From the NCBI RefSeq assembly GCF_001423885.1, contig NZ_LMPP01000001.1:310001-374000 (forward strand): a stretch of 64,000 nucleotides of DNA. Reading direction: 5' to 3'. The position numbers and the translations under genes are program-made. The notes beneath the pieces are model-generated. The model ran no database searches and had not been told where the DNA came from. It saw only the letters and a program-made list of their open reading frames with translations. This document shows, piece by piece, positions 27,894-36,202 of the stretch. Positions within the stretch are counted from its first letter, which is position 1. Every line of letters begins with the position of its first letter. This stretch comes from Rathayibacter sp. Leaf185 (lineage in GTDB: Bacteria > Actinomycetota > Actinomycetes > Actinomycetales > Microbacteriaceae).

Positions 27894-28598
27894 ATGACGG
27901 CAGACGCCGGCAGCAGCAGCACGAGCAGCACGACCGCCGTGCTCTTCGACATCGACGGAACGCTCGCCGACTCCAACTTCTTGCACATCGAGGCCTGGGC
28001 ACGGGCGTTCTGGCAGTGCGATCTCGAGGTCGCGGCCTGGCGCATCCAGCGCGCGATCGGCGCCGACGCGGGCGAGCTGCTCGGCCTGCTCCTCGATGAC
28101 GACGTCGACGACGCGACCAGGACGCAGCTGAAGGCGCTGCACGCGAAGAACTACGCCGAGCTGTCGGTGCGCATCGAGCCACTGCCGGGGGCACGCGAGC
28201 TGATCGCGGCGATCGCCGGCCGCGGCGCCCGGGTGGTGCTCGCGACCTCTGCTCCGCAGGAGGAGCTCGAGGTGCTGCTGCGGGTGCTCGACCTCGGCGA
28301 CGGCATCGTGCACGCGATCACGAGCGGCGAGGACGTCGAGACGGCGAAGCCGAGCCCCGACCTGATCGGCATCGCCCTCGAGCGCGCGGGGGTCACGACC
28401 GACCACGCGATCATGATCGGAGACGCGACGTGGGACGTGATCGCCGCCGAGCGAGCCGGGCTCGCCACGGTCGCGGTGATGTCCGGCGGGACCGGCGAGC
28501 GCGAGCTGCGCGAGGCGGGCGCAGTCGCGGTCTACGAGGACGCCGCGGCGATCCTCACCGATCTCGACTCGGGGCCGCTGGCGAGCCTCCTGAACTGA
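27894..28598 (+). CDS. HAD-superfamily phosphatase (beta-phosphoglucomutase/phosphoglycolate phosphatase-like)
   Basis: A 234-residue cytoplasmic hydrolase. HAD motif I is FDIDGT (nucleophile Asp19, acid/base Asp21); motif II is in VLATSAP; motif III Lys is in ETAKPSPD; motif IV is MIGDATWD. A helical C1 cap lies between motifs I and II (about 28-90), as in the phosphoglycolate/beta-phosphoglucomutase group. It would dephosphorylate a small sugar- or acid-phosphate; the substrate is not evident. The ATG at 27894 follows GAGAGGGAG. It is convergent with the copper cluster. Confidence 0.88.
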   Translation: MTADAGSSSTSSTTAVLFDIDGTLADSNFLHIEAWARAFWQCDLEVAAWRIQRAIGADAGELLGLLLDDDVDDATRTQLKALHAKNYAELSVRIEPLPGARELIAAIAGRGARVVLATSAPQEELEVLLRVLDLGDGIVHAITSGEDVETAKPSPDLIGIALERAGVTTDHAIMIGDATWDVIAAERAGLATVAVMSGGTGERELREAGAVAVYEDAAAILTDLDSGPLASLLN

Positions 28599-28636
28599 GC
28601 CCGCACGAACGAGCAGCGTTCAGGAGGCCCGCGCCG

Positions 28637-29251
28637 TCAGCCCTGTCGGCGGCGGAGTACCAGCAGCGTGACTCCCACGGCCGCGACGACGGCGACGAGC
28701 GCACCGCCGATCCACAGGACGTCGCCCAGCAGTGCGGGATCGGCGGCCGACGCGCTCTCGGACTCGTCGGAGGTCGTCGCCGACTGGTTCGACACGTCGA
28801 CCGTGCCGTTGCAGTCCGGCACCGACTCCGAGCCCTCGGCCAGCGTCGCGTCGGCGCCGGGCTGCCAGTCGAACGAGTACTGACCCGAGACCGGGTGGCC
28901 GTCGGTCGAGACGACCTGCCAGGTCACGTCGTACGACCCTGCCGCGCCGAGCTCGAGTGGCATGGACGCCTCCGGACCGCGCACCGTGACGCAGCCGTCG
29001 CCGTAGAAGAGCCCATCGGGACCGACGACGCGCAGCGCCGCCGCCGAGCCGTCGGTGCCGAGCACGAGGAGGTCGTCGTTGGTCGTGAGCATCAGCGTCC
29101 CGGGCTGCTCGGTGACCGTGGAGTCCTCCGCGGGCGTGGTCGAGACGAGGTAGTTGTGGGCGCTCGCGGGCGCCGCCACGGCGATCGAGCCGAGGAGCCC
29201 GATCGCGGCGGCGAGGAGGAGACGCCCGGCCCGTCGGGGGCTGCGGGTCAC
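28637..29251 (-). CDS. CopC-domain copper-binding protein with C-terminal membrane anchor
   Basis: A 204-residue exported protein. The signal peptide ends at ASA, leaving His at the mature N-terminus (HNYLVSTTPAEDSTV), and a second ligand motif, STDGHPVSGQYSF, follows, which is the CopC Cu(II) site arrangement. A Ser/Glu linker leads to a C-terminal helix (VLWIGGALVAVVAAVGVTLLVL) with basic RRRQ, anchoring it on the outer face of the membrane. The GTG start at 29251 overlaps the YcnI stop by 4 bases. It is probably the copper-handling partner of YcnI. Confidence 0.9.
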   Translation of the reverse strand: MTRSPRRAGRLLLAAAIGLLGSIAVAAPASAHNYLVSTTPAEDSTVTEQPGTLMLTTNDDLLVLGTDGSAAALRVVGPDGLFYGDGCVTVRGPEASMPLELGAAGSYDVTWQVVSTDGHPVSGQYSFDWQPGADATLAEGSESVPDCNGTVDVSNQSATTSDESESASAADPALLGDVLWIGGALVAVVAAVGVTLLVLRRRQG

Positions 29252-30015
29252 GCGGACGCCTTCGGGCCGCGGCGACGCGAAGCGAGGGCCACGGCGACAC
29301 CCACGGCTCCGACGACGAGGCCGCCGACACCCAGGACGCGCGCGACGACGTCATCACCGGAGGGGGCTGCTGCGCTGGTGGCGGACGCGGCGGTCGTCAC
29401 CGAGTCGTCGCCGTCGCCGTCGTCATCGCCGCCGTGATGGCCGGCGCCCTCCTCCGCAGCGGTCACGACGACGACCGGAGCGGGGAGCTCAGGCTCGTCC
29501 TGGCCCTCGACGGTGGGCTGGTCCCACGCGGTCGAGCCGGTCTCGCAGGTCTGCAGCACAGGGAACTCGAGGGTCTGACCCTCGGCGTCCTCGGGGATCT
29601 GCAGCTGCAGCGAGACGGTGTCGCGGTACCCGTCGGCCAACGGGGTCTTCGCGGTGTAGACCACATCGGAGACGCGCTCGGTCGCGGTGTTGCCGTGCGA
29701 GTCGGTCACGGGATCGGCGATCGCGACCTCGTTCTTGACGACGTCCCAGTTGGGGTTGACGGTCGGGCTGACGGAGTTGACGCCGTCGGGCATCGTGATC
29801 GTCAGCCCGGTGGTGGGCGAGCCGTCGCAGCCGTGCGCGAGCGAGAACGTGACGATGGTGTACGAGCCGGCGGCGGTGCTGCTCGCGGCAGCGGTGACGT
29901 GCGCGTTCGCCGCGGCGGGCGCCGAGAGGGCCAGAGCGAGGGCGCCCGCGGCGGCGAGGGTGCCGCCTCCGACGAGGCGCAGGCGGGAGGAGCGGGAGGA
30001 GGAAGACGTGGTCAT
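29248..30015 (-). CDS. YcnI-family (DUF1775) copper-binding membrane protein
   Basis: A 255-residue protein. The signal peptide cleaves at ANA-His, giving the N-terminal His that, with a Trp (here NPNWDVVKNE), forms the mono-histidine copper site known for YcnI. The DUF1775 domain runs to about 165, including GCDGSPTTGLTITMPDGV and YRDTVSLQLQIPEDAEG. A His/Asp-rich linker (GAGHHGGDDDGDGDD) and a C-terminal helix follow. The ATG at 30015 was chosen over the longer frame because the signal peptide begins there. It is the middle gene of the copper cluster. Confidence 0.9.
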   Translation of the reverse strand: MTTSSSSRSSRLRLVGGGTLAAAGALALALSAPAAANAHVTAAASSTAAGSYTIVTFSLAHGCDGSPTTGLTITMPDGVNSVSPTVNPNWDVVKNEVAIADPVTDSHGNTATERVSDVVYTAKTPLADGYRDTVSLQLQIPEDAEGQTLEFPVLQTCETGSTAWDQPTVEGQDEPELPAPVVVVTAAEEGAGHHGGDDDGDGDDSVTTAASATSAAAPSGDDVVARVLGVGGLVVGAVGVAVALASRRRGPKASA

Positions 30016-30119
30016 GTGCGGAGTCCTTTGAAGACGGCGGATCGCCGGGAGCGAGGACGCAGCGCGGAGTCGCGGTGCGCGCGGGAACGCCGACCGGAGT
30101 CGTCCCACGCGGGGCGACG

Positions 30120-30740
30120 TCAGACGGCGAGCAGAGCCCGCGCGGGTGGCCCGCGGTGCCGCAGGAGGGAGAGGACCGCGTCGAGGGCGCGGGGGGCGCG
30201 CGGCTCGGGGGTGCCGACGAGGGCGACGGCCGCTCCGGAGGGGGCGAGCAGTGCGGAGGCGCGCGCGACGATCCGGACCACGATGCGCAGGATCTCGGCA
30301 CCGAGGGTCCAGAAGAGGCGCTCGCCGTGGCGGAGCGCCGCGACCGTGAGCAGTGCCGCGATCAGGTGCGCGCCGAGCATGGCCGGCGAGTGCGCGGCGT
30401 GCCCGCCCCCGGCCGCGATCAGCTCGACGGTGCCACCGTCGTGGAAGTGCGCGCCGGTGGCGGTCGTCCCGGCCACGCTGACGGCTCCGCTGCCCCCCGT
30501 CGCGAGGAAGAGCCCGTGGTAGGCGAGCTGGCTCAGCAGCACCGAGACGGCGAGGCGCGGCAGCGAGAGGCGCCGACCCGAGAGGAGCACGCAGACGACG
30601 GCCGAGAAGGCGATCGCGAGAGCGAGGATCGGCAGCGCGGGCGCCTCGGCACCGGCGAGCGTGTGGGAGGCGGCGGCGGTGGCGGTCGCGGCGACGGCGG
30701 CGACGGAGCCCCGTGCCACCCGTGCGCCTCGCGTCTGCAC
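30120..30740 (-). CDS. Multi-helix membrane protein, first gene of the copper cluster
   Basis: A 206-residue protein with about five hydrophobic helices and His-containing loops (SQLAYHGLFLATGG, GAHFHDGGTVEL, GGGHAAHSPAMLGAHLIA). It has no named family that I can recall, although similar small membrane proteins often stand with YcnI and CopC genes in actinobacteria. The His clusters suggest metal contact. It lies 104 bp upstream of YcnI on the same strand and is probably co-transcribed with it. Confidence 0.8.
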   Translation of the reverse strand: MQTRGARVARGSVAAVAATATAAASHTLAGAEAPALPILALAIAFSAVVCVLLSGRRLSLPRLAVSVLLSQLAYHGLFLATGGSGAVSVAGTTATGAHFHDGGTVELIAAGGGHAAHSPAMLGAHLIAALLTVAALRHGERLFWTLGAEILRIVVRIVARASALLAPSGAAVALVGTPEPRAPRALDAVLSLLRHRGPPARALLAV

Positions 30741-30852
30741 CTGCTCGTCTCCCCGGGAGTGATGGCCCGAGTGCGCACCGTGCGCAGGCCTTCTCCCAGG
30801 GTAATCGATGCGTGCGGCCCCGGAATCCGCGTCATGACGGGCAGGACGGCCG

Positions 30853-30869
30853 CGTTACGAAGCCGTTAC
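30853..30869. promoter_or_regulatory. Direct repeat CGTTAC in the copper/fasciclin divergent region
   Basis: CGTTAC occurs at 30853-30858 and 30864-30869, an 11-bp period that is one helix turn, as many response regulators use. It lies in the 256-bp gap between the divergent copper cluster and the fasciclin gene. No clear sigma promoter is seen nearby. Confidence 0.3.
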
Positions 30870-30996
30870 CTAGAAGAACGAATCAATTCCAAACCCCCTC
30901 AGGGAGGGCTCCGAAGACATGTCAACGGCCGCGAAACGGTCCACACAGTTCAGGTCCTCCGCCCCCGTGGAGACCGTCTCACGAAGGAGAAACCCC

Positions 30997-31671
30997 ATGC
31001 GATCCACCAAGCGCACCATGTTCGCCGCATTCGCCCTGCTGGGCACCGCCACCCTCGGCCTCACCGCCTGCTCGAGCGGCAGCGGGAGCACCACCGAGTC
31101 CTCCGACGCCGCCACCGAGATGTCGACGCCGATGGCGACCTCGTCCGAGATGGCGACCATGGACCCGGCCGCCAACCTCGTCGGCTCCGGCTGCGCCGCC
31201 TACGCCGAGCAGGTCCCGGACGGCTCCGGCTCGGTCGCCGGCATGGCCCTCGACCCGGTGGCCACCGCCGCGTCGAACAACCCGCTGCTGACCACCCTGA
31301 CCGCTGCGGTCTCGGGTGCCCTCAACCCCGACGTCAACCTCGTCGACACGCTGAACGGCAGCGAGTTCACCGTCTTCGCCCCCGTCGACGACGCGTTCGC
31401 GAAGCTCGACGCCGCGACCCTCGAGACGCTGAAGACCCCCGAGGGCGCTGCGACGCTCTCGTCGATCCTCACCTACCACGTCGTCCCCGGCCAGATCGCC
31501 CCTGACGACATCGACGGCACGCACACCACCGTCCAGGGCGGCGACGTCACCGTCACCGGTTCCGGCGACGACATCAAGGTGAACGACGCCTCGGTCATCT
31601 GCGGAGGCGTCCAGACCGCCAACGCGACCGTCTACCTCATCGACACCGTTCTGACCCCCCCGGCCAGCTAG
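30997..31671 (+). CDS. Fasciclin-domain lipoprotein (MPT70/MPT83-like)
   Basis: A 224-residue lipoprotein. The signal ends in lipobox LTAC, followed by a Ser/Thr/Met-rich linker ([17 protein letters not shown]). One fasciclin (FAS1) domain runs from about 85: [39 protein letters not shown] and the closing [18 protein letters not shown]1 domains mediate adhesion or protein contact outside the cell. The ATG at 30997 has GAAGGAGA 6 bp upstream; an earlier frame start at 30919 is not needed. A strong terminator follows. The Met-rich linker next to a copper cluster is suggestive but unproven. Confidence 0.92.
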   Translation: MRSTKRTMFAAFALLGTATLGLTACSSGSGSTTESSDAATEMSTPMATSSEMATMDPAANLVGSGCAAYAEQVPDGSGSVAGMALDPVATAASNNPLLTTLTAAVSGALNPDVNLVDTLNGSEFTVFAPVDDAFAKLDAATLETLKTPEGAATLSSILTYHVVPGQIAPDDIDGTHTTVQGGDVTVTGSGDDIKVNDASVICGGVQTANATVYLIDTVLTPPAS

Positions 31672-31690
31672 TCACTGAGAACCACCACCA

Positions 31691-31730
31691 CGCCGAAGGG
31701 CGGGCGCCTGCGGGCGTCCGCCCTTCGGCG
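31691..31730 (+). terminator. Strong hairpin terminator after the fasciclin gene
   Basis: CGCCGAAGGGCGG (31691-31703) pairs perfectly with CCGCCCTTCGGCG (31718-31730), giving a 13-bp stem and a 14-nt loop 19 bp after the stop codon. There is no long T-run, which is usual in this group. Confidence 0.85.
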
Positions 31731-31769
31731 TTCGCGCGTGGTGCTCCCGCCGGGTGCTTCACTGGAGCG

Positions 31770-33056
31770 ATGACCGATCACGCCGACCACATCGCCGATT
31801 TCGCCGCGTTCCTCACCGCCTCACCCTCCTCGTTCCACGCCGCGGCGGAGACGGCGCGTCGGCTCGAGGCGGCCGGCTTCACCGGGCTCGACGAGACGGA
31901 GGCCTGGCCCGCCTCCCCCGGTCGCTACCACGTCGTCCGCGACGGCGCCGTCATCGCCTGGCACCTCCCCGCCGGCGCCGACGCCGTGACGCCGTTCCGC
32001 ATCCTCGGGGCGCACACCGATTCGCCCGGCTTCACGCTCAAGCCGCATCCGACGATCGAGTCGAAGGGCTGGCTGCAGGCCGGGGTCGAGATCTACGGCG
32101 GACCGCTCCTGAACTCCTGGCTCGACCGCGAGCTCGAGCTCGCGGGGCGCCTCGTGACCCGGGACGGGAGCGAGGTGCTCGTGCGCACGGGTCCGTTCCT
32201 GCGCATCCCGCAACTCGCCGTCCACCTCGACCGCGGAGTTAACGACGGACTGAAGCTCGACCGGCAGAAGCACACGGTGCCGGTCTACGGCGTGGGGGCT
32301 GCGACCGACGACGACCTGCTCGGGATGCTGGCGGCGAGGGCCGGGCTCGACGGCGCCTCCGACATCGTCGGATTCGACCTCGTCACCGCCGACACCCAGC
32401 CGCCCGCGCGCTTCGGCCTCGATGAGGCGCTCTTCGCCGCCGGCCGGATGGACGACCTCAGCTCGGTCCACGCAGGGCTCGTCGCGCTGCTCTCGGCGAG
32501 CGCCGAGGACGCGGCACCGGGCCACATCAGCGTGCTCGCCGCCTTCGATCACGAGGAGCTCGGGTCGGCGACGCGATCGGGCGCGAGCGGCCCCTTCCTC
32601 GAGGACGTGCTGAACCGGATCGGTGCGGCGCTCGGAGCGGGCATCGACGACCACGCCCGGGCGATCGCGGGATCCTGGTGCCTGTCGGCCGACGCCGGTC
32701 ACTCCGTGCACCCCAACTACTCCGAGAAGCACGACCCGGTGAACCAGCCGGTCGCGGGCAAGGGACCGCTGCTGAAGATCAACGCCTCGCAGCGCTACGC
32801 GACGGACGCGAAGGGCACCGCACTCTGGGCGGGCGTCTGCGCGCGAGCCGGGGTCGAGTACCAGGAGTTCGTCTCGAACAACACCGTCCCGTGCGGCTCG
32901 ACGATCGGCCCGCTCACCGCGACGCGGCTCGGGATCCGCACCGTGGACGTCGGCGTGCCGCTTCTCTCGATGCACTCGGCGCGGGAACTCGCGCACGTCG
33001 GCGACCTGGTGGCGCTGATGAAGGCGATCGAGGAGTTCTTCGCCGCGTCGGAGTGA
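31770..33056 (+). CDS. M18-family metalloaminopeptidase (aspartyl aminopeptidase type)
   Basis: A 428-residue cytoplasmic peptidase. The M18 zinc residues are visible: His82 and Asp84 in LGAHTDSPG, FDHEELGS in the middle (catalytic Glu and metal ligand), a conserved YSEKHDPVNQP region, and the C-terminal MHSARELAHVGD that supplies the last His. Members trim N-terminal acidic or neutral residues from peptides, as large oligomers. The ATG at 31770 follows GGAG closely. It stands alone between a terminator and the PAP2 gene. Confidence 0.92.
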   Translation: MTDHADHIADFAAFLTASPSSFHAAAETARRLEAAGFTGLDETEAWPASPGRYHVVRDGAVIAWHLPAGADAVTPFRILGAHTDSPGFTLKPHPTIESKGWLQAGVEIYGGPLLNSWLDRELELAGRLVTRDGSEVLVRTGPFLRIPQLAVHLDRGVNDGLKLDRQKHTVPVYGVGAATDDDLLGMLAARAGLDGASDIVGFDLVTADTQPPARFGLDEALFAAGRMDDLSSVHAGLVALLSASAEDAAPGHISVLAAFDHEELGSATRSGASGPFLEDVLNRIGAALGAGIDDHARAIAGSWCLSADAGHSVHPNYSEKHDPVNQPVAGKGPLLKINASQRYATDAKGTALWAGVCARAGVEYQEFVSNNTVPCGSTIGPLTATRLGIRTVDVGVPLLSMHSARELAHVGDLVALMKAIEEFFAASE

Positions 33057-33104
33057 GCGGGGCAAGCCCTCGCCGCGATGTCGTGCCGGCTCTACGGTGA
33101 CCGG

Positions 33105-33866
33105 ATGCACACCCTCACGCGCCGCGCGCGCTTCCACCGGCGCTTCATCGTCGAGGAGCGGATGATGCCGGCTGCGGCGCGGCGGCGGCTGAACACGACC
33201 GCTCTCGCGCTGATCATCGTCGGGCTCCTCGCCTTCGCGGGCCTGACCGTGCAGGTGATGACCCGATCCGGGCTGGCGTCGCTGGACATCTCGGTGGCCG
33301 AGTGGTTCCGCGAGCGCCGCTTCGCGGAGGGCACCGTCGTGATGGACACGCTCGCCACTGTGTTCGGGCCGGTCTACCTGCCCGTGATCATCGCCGTGGT
33401 GCTGGTGCTGTGGATCGCACTCGCCCGGCACCTGTGGCGACCGGTCCTGCTCGCGCTCTTCATGCTCGTCGGCGTGATCAGCGTGCAGCTCGCGGCGCAC
33501 CTCGTCGAGCGCTCGCGCCCGCCGATCGCCACGATGCTGCTCGGCCCCGATCTGACCTTCTCCTACCCGTCCGGGCACGTGATGGGGGTCTGCGACTTCT
33601 TCCTGATCACGACGTTCCTGCTCGCCTCGCGCCGATCCTCACCCGTCTGGGCGATCGGAGGCTACGCGCTCGCTCTCGGCATGATCGTCGGCCAGATCGT
33701 CAGCCGCCTCTACCTCGGCTACCACTGGCTGACCGACACCCTGGCGTCGTTCTCGCTGTCGCTGGTGATGCTCGGCTCGGTGATCGCGATCGACACCTGG
33801 CGGACGGCGCGGGTCGCTGAGGACTCGCGCCGTCCGTCGCCGGTGACTACTCCGCCGGCGCGCTGA
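33105..33866 (+). CDS. PAP2-family membrane phosphatase
   Basis: About 253 residues with six helices. All three phosphatase motifs of the PAP2 superfamily are present: VERSRPP (KxxxxxxRP type), YPSGHVMG and SRLYLGYHWLTD with the catalytic His. It would remove phosphate from lipid phosphates such as undecaprenyl pyrophosphate or phosphatidate on the outer face. The start is uncertain: the ATG at 33105 is plausible, but GAGGAG 6 bp before the ATG at 33165 would give 233 residues. Its 3' end overlaps the convergent helicase gene by 20 bp. Confidence 0.88.
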   Translation: MHTLTRRARFHRRFIVEERMMPAAARRRLNTTALALIIVGLLAFAGLTVQVMTRSGLASLDISVAEWFRERRFAEGTVVMDTLATVFGPVYLPVIIAVVLVLWIALARHLWRPVLLALFMLVGVISVQLAAHLVERSRPPIATMLLGPDLTFSYPSGHVMGVCDFFLITTFLLASRRSSPVWAIGGYALALGMIVGQIVSRLYLGYHWLTDTLASFSLSLVMLGSVIAIDTWRTARVAEDSRRPSPVTTPPAR

Positions 33867-35916
33867 TCTCGGCCAGCACGCGGTCGCCCGGGAACGCGGA
33901 GACCATGTCGGCCTCGATCTCGGCGCGCTCGAGGAGCTCCTCCATGCGGTGGCGGCGGTTGCGCGTGATGAGCGTCACGACCGTGCCCTTCTTGCCCGCG
34001 CGGCCGGTGCGACCGGAGCGGTGCAGGTAGGTCTTGTACTCGTCGGGCGCGTCGGCCTGGATGACCAGGTCGATGTCGTCGACGTGGATGCCGCGCGCCG
34101 CGACGTCGGTCGCGACGAGGACGTCGACGCGACCGCTCGTGAGCAGTGCGAGGTTGCGCGTGCGGCGCGACTGGTTGAGGTCGCCGTGCAGGCTCGTCGC
34201 GGGGATGTCGGCGTGCTCGAGCTGCTCGGCGAGCTGCTCGGCGAAGGCGCGGGTGCGGGCGAAGATCAGCGTCTTGCCGGCGCGCGCAGCGAGCTCCTCG
34301 ATGATCCGGCCCTTGTCGCGGTGCTCGATGAGCAGGACGCGGTGGTCGATGGTCGAGGACGCCTGGTCCTCCCCCGCGACCTCGTGCACGCTCGGCTTCA
34401 CGAGGAACTCCTCGACGAGCGTCGCGACGCCCTTGTCGAGGGTGGCCGAGAACAAAAGGCGCTGGCCACCGCGAGCGGTGCCCCGGAGGATCCGCTGCAC
34501 CGGCTCGAGGAAGCCGAGGTCGCACATGTGGTCGGCCTCGTCGAGGACGGTGATCGTGATGCTCGAGAGGTCGAGACGACCCTGCTCGACGAGGTCCTCG
34601 AGACGGCCGGGCGTCGCGATGATGATGTCGACCCCGCGCTGGAGGGCGCCGACCTGCTTGTACTGAGGGACGCCTCCGTAGATCGTGGCCGTGAAGAGGC
34701 CGACCGAGCGGGCGATGGGCTGGATCGTGCGGTCGATCTGCATCGCCAGCTCGCGGGTCGGCGCGAGGATGAGGGCACGCGGGGCGCGGCCGGGCTTGCG
34801 GCCCTTGGCGCCGTCGTTCTCCATCAGGCGCTCGACGACGGGGGCGCCGAACGCGATCGTCTTGCCCGAGCCGGTCTTGCCGCGGCCGAGGACGTCCTTG
34901 CCGGCGAGCACCTCGGGGATGGTCGCGGCCTGGATCGGGAACGGCGCGGCCGCTCCCATGCCGGTCAGCTGACGGACGATGTTGGCGCCGAGGCCGAGGT
35001 CGCCGAAGGTGACGCCCTCGACGTCGACCGCCAGGGTCGAGGTCGCCTCGAGGCGCTCGAGCACGACGTCGTCGGCCTGGTGGCTCGGGCGCGCGGTGCG
35101 GCTGGGGTAGAAGTCGGAGCCGGAGTCGCGACGCGACGGCTTGTCGTGGCGGTCGAAGCTGCGGGTCGGGCGGTCGCCGCGGTCGTGCGAGCGGGCGGGG
35201 CGGGAGTCGCGGTCGAAGGAGCGGGCGGGACGGGAGTCGCGGTCGAAGCTGCGCGCGGGGCGCTCGGTGCGGTCGTAGCTGCGCGCGGGGCGCTCGTCGC
35301 GGTCGTTCGAGCGAGCGGGGCGGGCGTCTCGGTCGTAGGAACGGGCCGGACGGTCGTCGCGATCGTTCGATCGGGCGGGACGAGCGTCGCGGTCGTAGCT
35401 GCGGGAAGGGCGGTCGTCGCGGTCGTTCGAGCGAGCAGGGCGGGCGTCGCGGTCGTAGGAACGGGCAGGGCGCTCGGTGCGGTCGTAGCTGCGAGCGGGG
35501 CGGTCGCTGCGGTCGTACGAGCGAGCAGGACGGTCGTCGCGGTCGTTCGAGCGAGCCGGACGCTCGTCGCGGTCGTAGCCGCGGGCCGGACGGTCGGTGC
35601 GGTCGAAGCTGCGCGCCGGGCGGGCGTCGCGGTCGAACGAACGCGCCGGGCGCTCGTCGCGGTCGTACGAACGCGTCGGGCGGTCGCTGCGCTCGGATGC
35701 GCGCTCTGCACGCTCGTCGGCGTTCCAGCGCGCCTTCTTCGGCGCGTTCTCGTCGACGGGGCGGTAGCCGCGGTGGCCCTCGCTGCGCGCGCCGGGCTTC
35801 GCCGCGGGGAAGCGCGAGCGGCCTCCGAGCTGCGACTTGCCGCTGGACGGGCCGAAGCGGTTGGGCTCGAAGTTCTTGGCGGGGCGACCGCCGGCGGGCT
35901 TCTTGTTCTTGGGCAT
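33847..35916 (-). CDS. DEAD-box RNA helicase with an N-terminal decapeptide-repeat region
   Basis: A 689-residue protein. Residues 1-76 are basic. Residues 77-256 are 18 consecutive 10-residue units of the form DxRPARSxDR, certainly disordered. The helicase core (about 285-670) has the Q motif, motif I GKTGSGKT, PTRELA, TPGR, VLDEADHM, FSATLD, ARGIHVDDIDLV and HRSGRTGRAG. It should unwind RNA in cold adaptation, ribosome assembly or decay. RGG/RD-rich arms in such helicases bind RNA and can drive condensates; in this group they are usually at the C-terminus, so the N-terminal place is unusual. The 286-bp leader upstream (35917-36202) contains no gene. Confidence 0.94.
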   Translation of the reverse strand: MPKNKKPAGGRPAKNFEPNRFGPSSGKSQLGGRSRFPAAKPGARSEGHRGYRPVDENAPKKARWNADERAERASERSDRPTRSYDRDERPARSFDRDARPARSFDRTDRPARGYDRDERPARSNDRDDRPARSYDRSDRPARSYDRTERPARSYDRDARPARSNDRDDRPSRSYDRDARPARSNDRDDRPARSYDRDARPARSNDRDERPARSYDRTERPARSFDRDSRPARSFDRDSRPARSHDRGDRPTRSFDRHDKPSRRDSGSDFYPSRTARPSHQADDVVLERLEATSTLAVDVEGVTFGDLGLGANIVRQLTGMGAAAPFPIQAATIPEVLAGKDVLGRGKTGSGKTIAFGAPVVERLMENDGAKGRKPGRAPRALILAPTRELAMQIDRTIQPIARSVGLFTATIYGGVPQYKQVGALQRGVDIIIATPGRLEDLVEQGRLDLSSITITVLDEADHMCDLGFLEPVQRILRGTARGGQRLLFSATLDKGVATLVEEFLVKPSVHEVAGEDQASSTIDHRVLLIEHRDKGRIIEELAARAGKTLIFARTRAFAEQLAEQLEHADIPATSLHGDLNQSRRTRNLALLTSGRVDVLVATDVAARGIHVDDIDLVIQADAPDEYKTYLHRSGRTGRAGKKGTVVTLITRNRRHRMEELLERAEIEADMVSAFPGDRVLAEISAPAE
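35149..35688. repeat. 30-bp tandem repeat array, 18 units, inside the helicase gene
   Basis: Eighteen in-frame 30-bp units encode variants of DERPARSYDR; a degenerate nineteenth (HDKPSRRDSG) closes the array. Units differ mainly at the first two and eighth residues (D/T/S/G; E/A/D/S; Y/F/N/H), with alternating pairs that suggest block duplications. Confidence 0.95.
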
Positions 35917-36202
35917 GACTGCTGCTTTCCTGGGTTCAGGTCGTGCGCGAGCAGGCTGCGGCGATCAGCACCCTCGTGGGGGCGTTCGAGCGCAGGCCTG
36001 CGAGAACCCGGGATGCCGACACTCAGGAGCGCTGAGCGGGAGGCGAGGACCGGGGCCGATTCACACATGTGATTTATCCGACGACGACTGTCGTGGATCC
36101 GGCCCGCTTGACTGACAAACCCATCCGCGCGTCAGCGCACGGAGTCAAGAGCCGACCGCGGAAGTCTACAGGGCGGCGAGGCTGCTGGCTAGGGCGCGCG
36201 CG
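35917..36202. other. 286-bp intergenic leader of the helicase gene
   Basis: No gene is visible. It holds the AT-richer segment GTGATTTATCC (about 36066-36076) and a small inverted repeat ACGAC-T-GTCGT just beside it. A long 5' untranslated region, as for cold-induced helicases, is possible. Ribosome binding for the helicase is weak (AGGAAAG, rather far). Confidence 0.45.

Noticed and set aside
35149-35688. CRISPR-like array
   Set aside because: Units are 30 bp with no spacers and are in frame within the helicase; it is a coding tandem repeat.
34965-36068. A 367-codon minus-strand frame starting in the helicase leader
   Set aside because: It runs out of frame through the helicase repeats and yields Thr/Ala-rich nonsense.
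33949-36072. A 707-codon plus-strand open frame rich in Val/Ala/Gly opposite the helicase
   Set aside because: It is the antisense shadow of the repeat-rich helicase gene; composition is silk-like, with no domain and no ribosome site.
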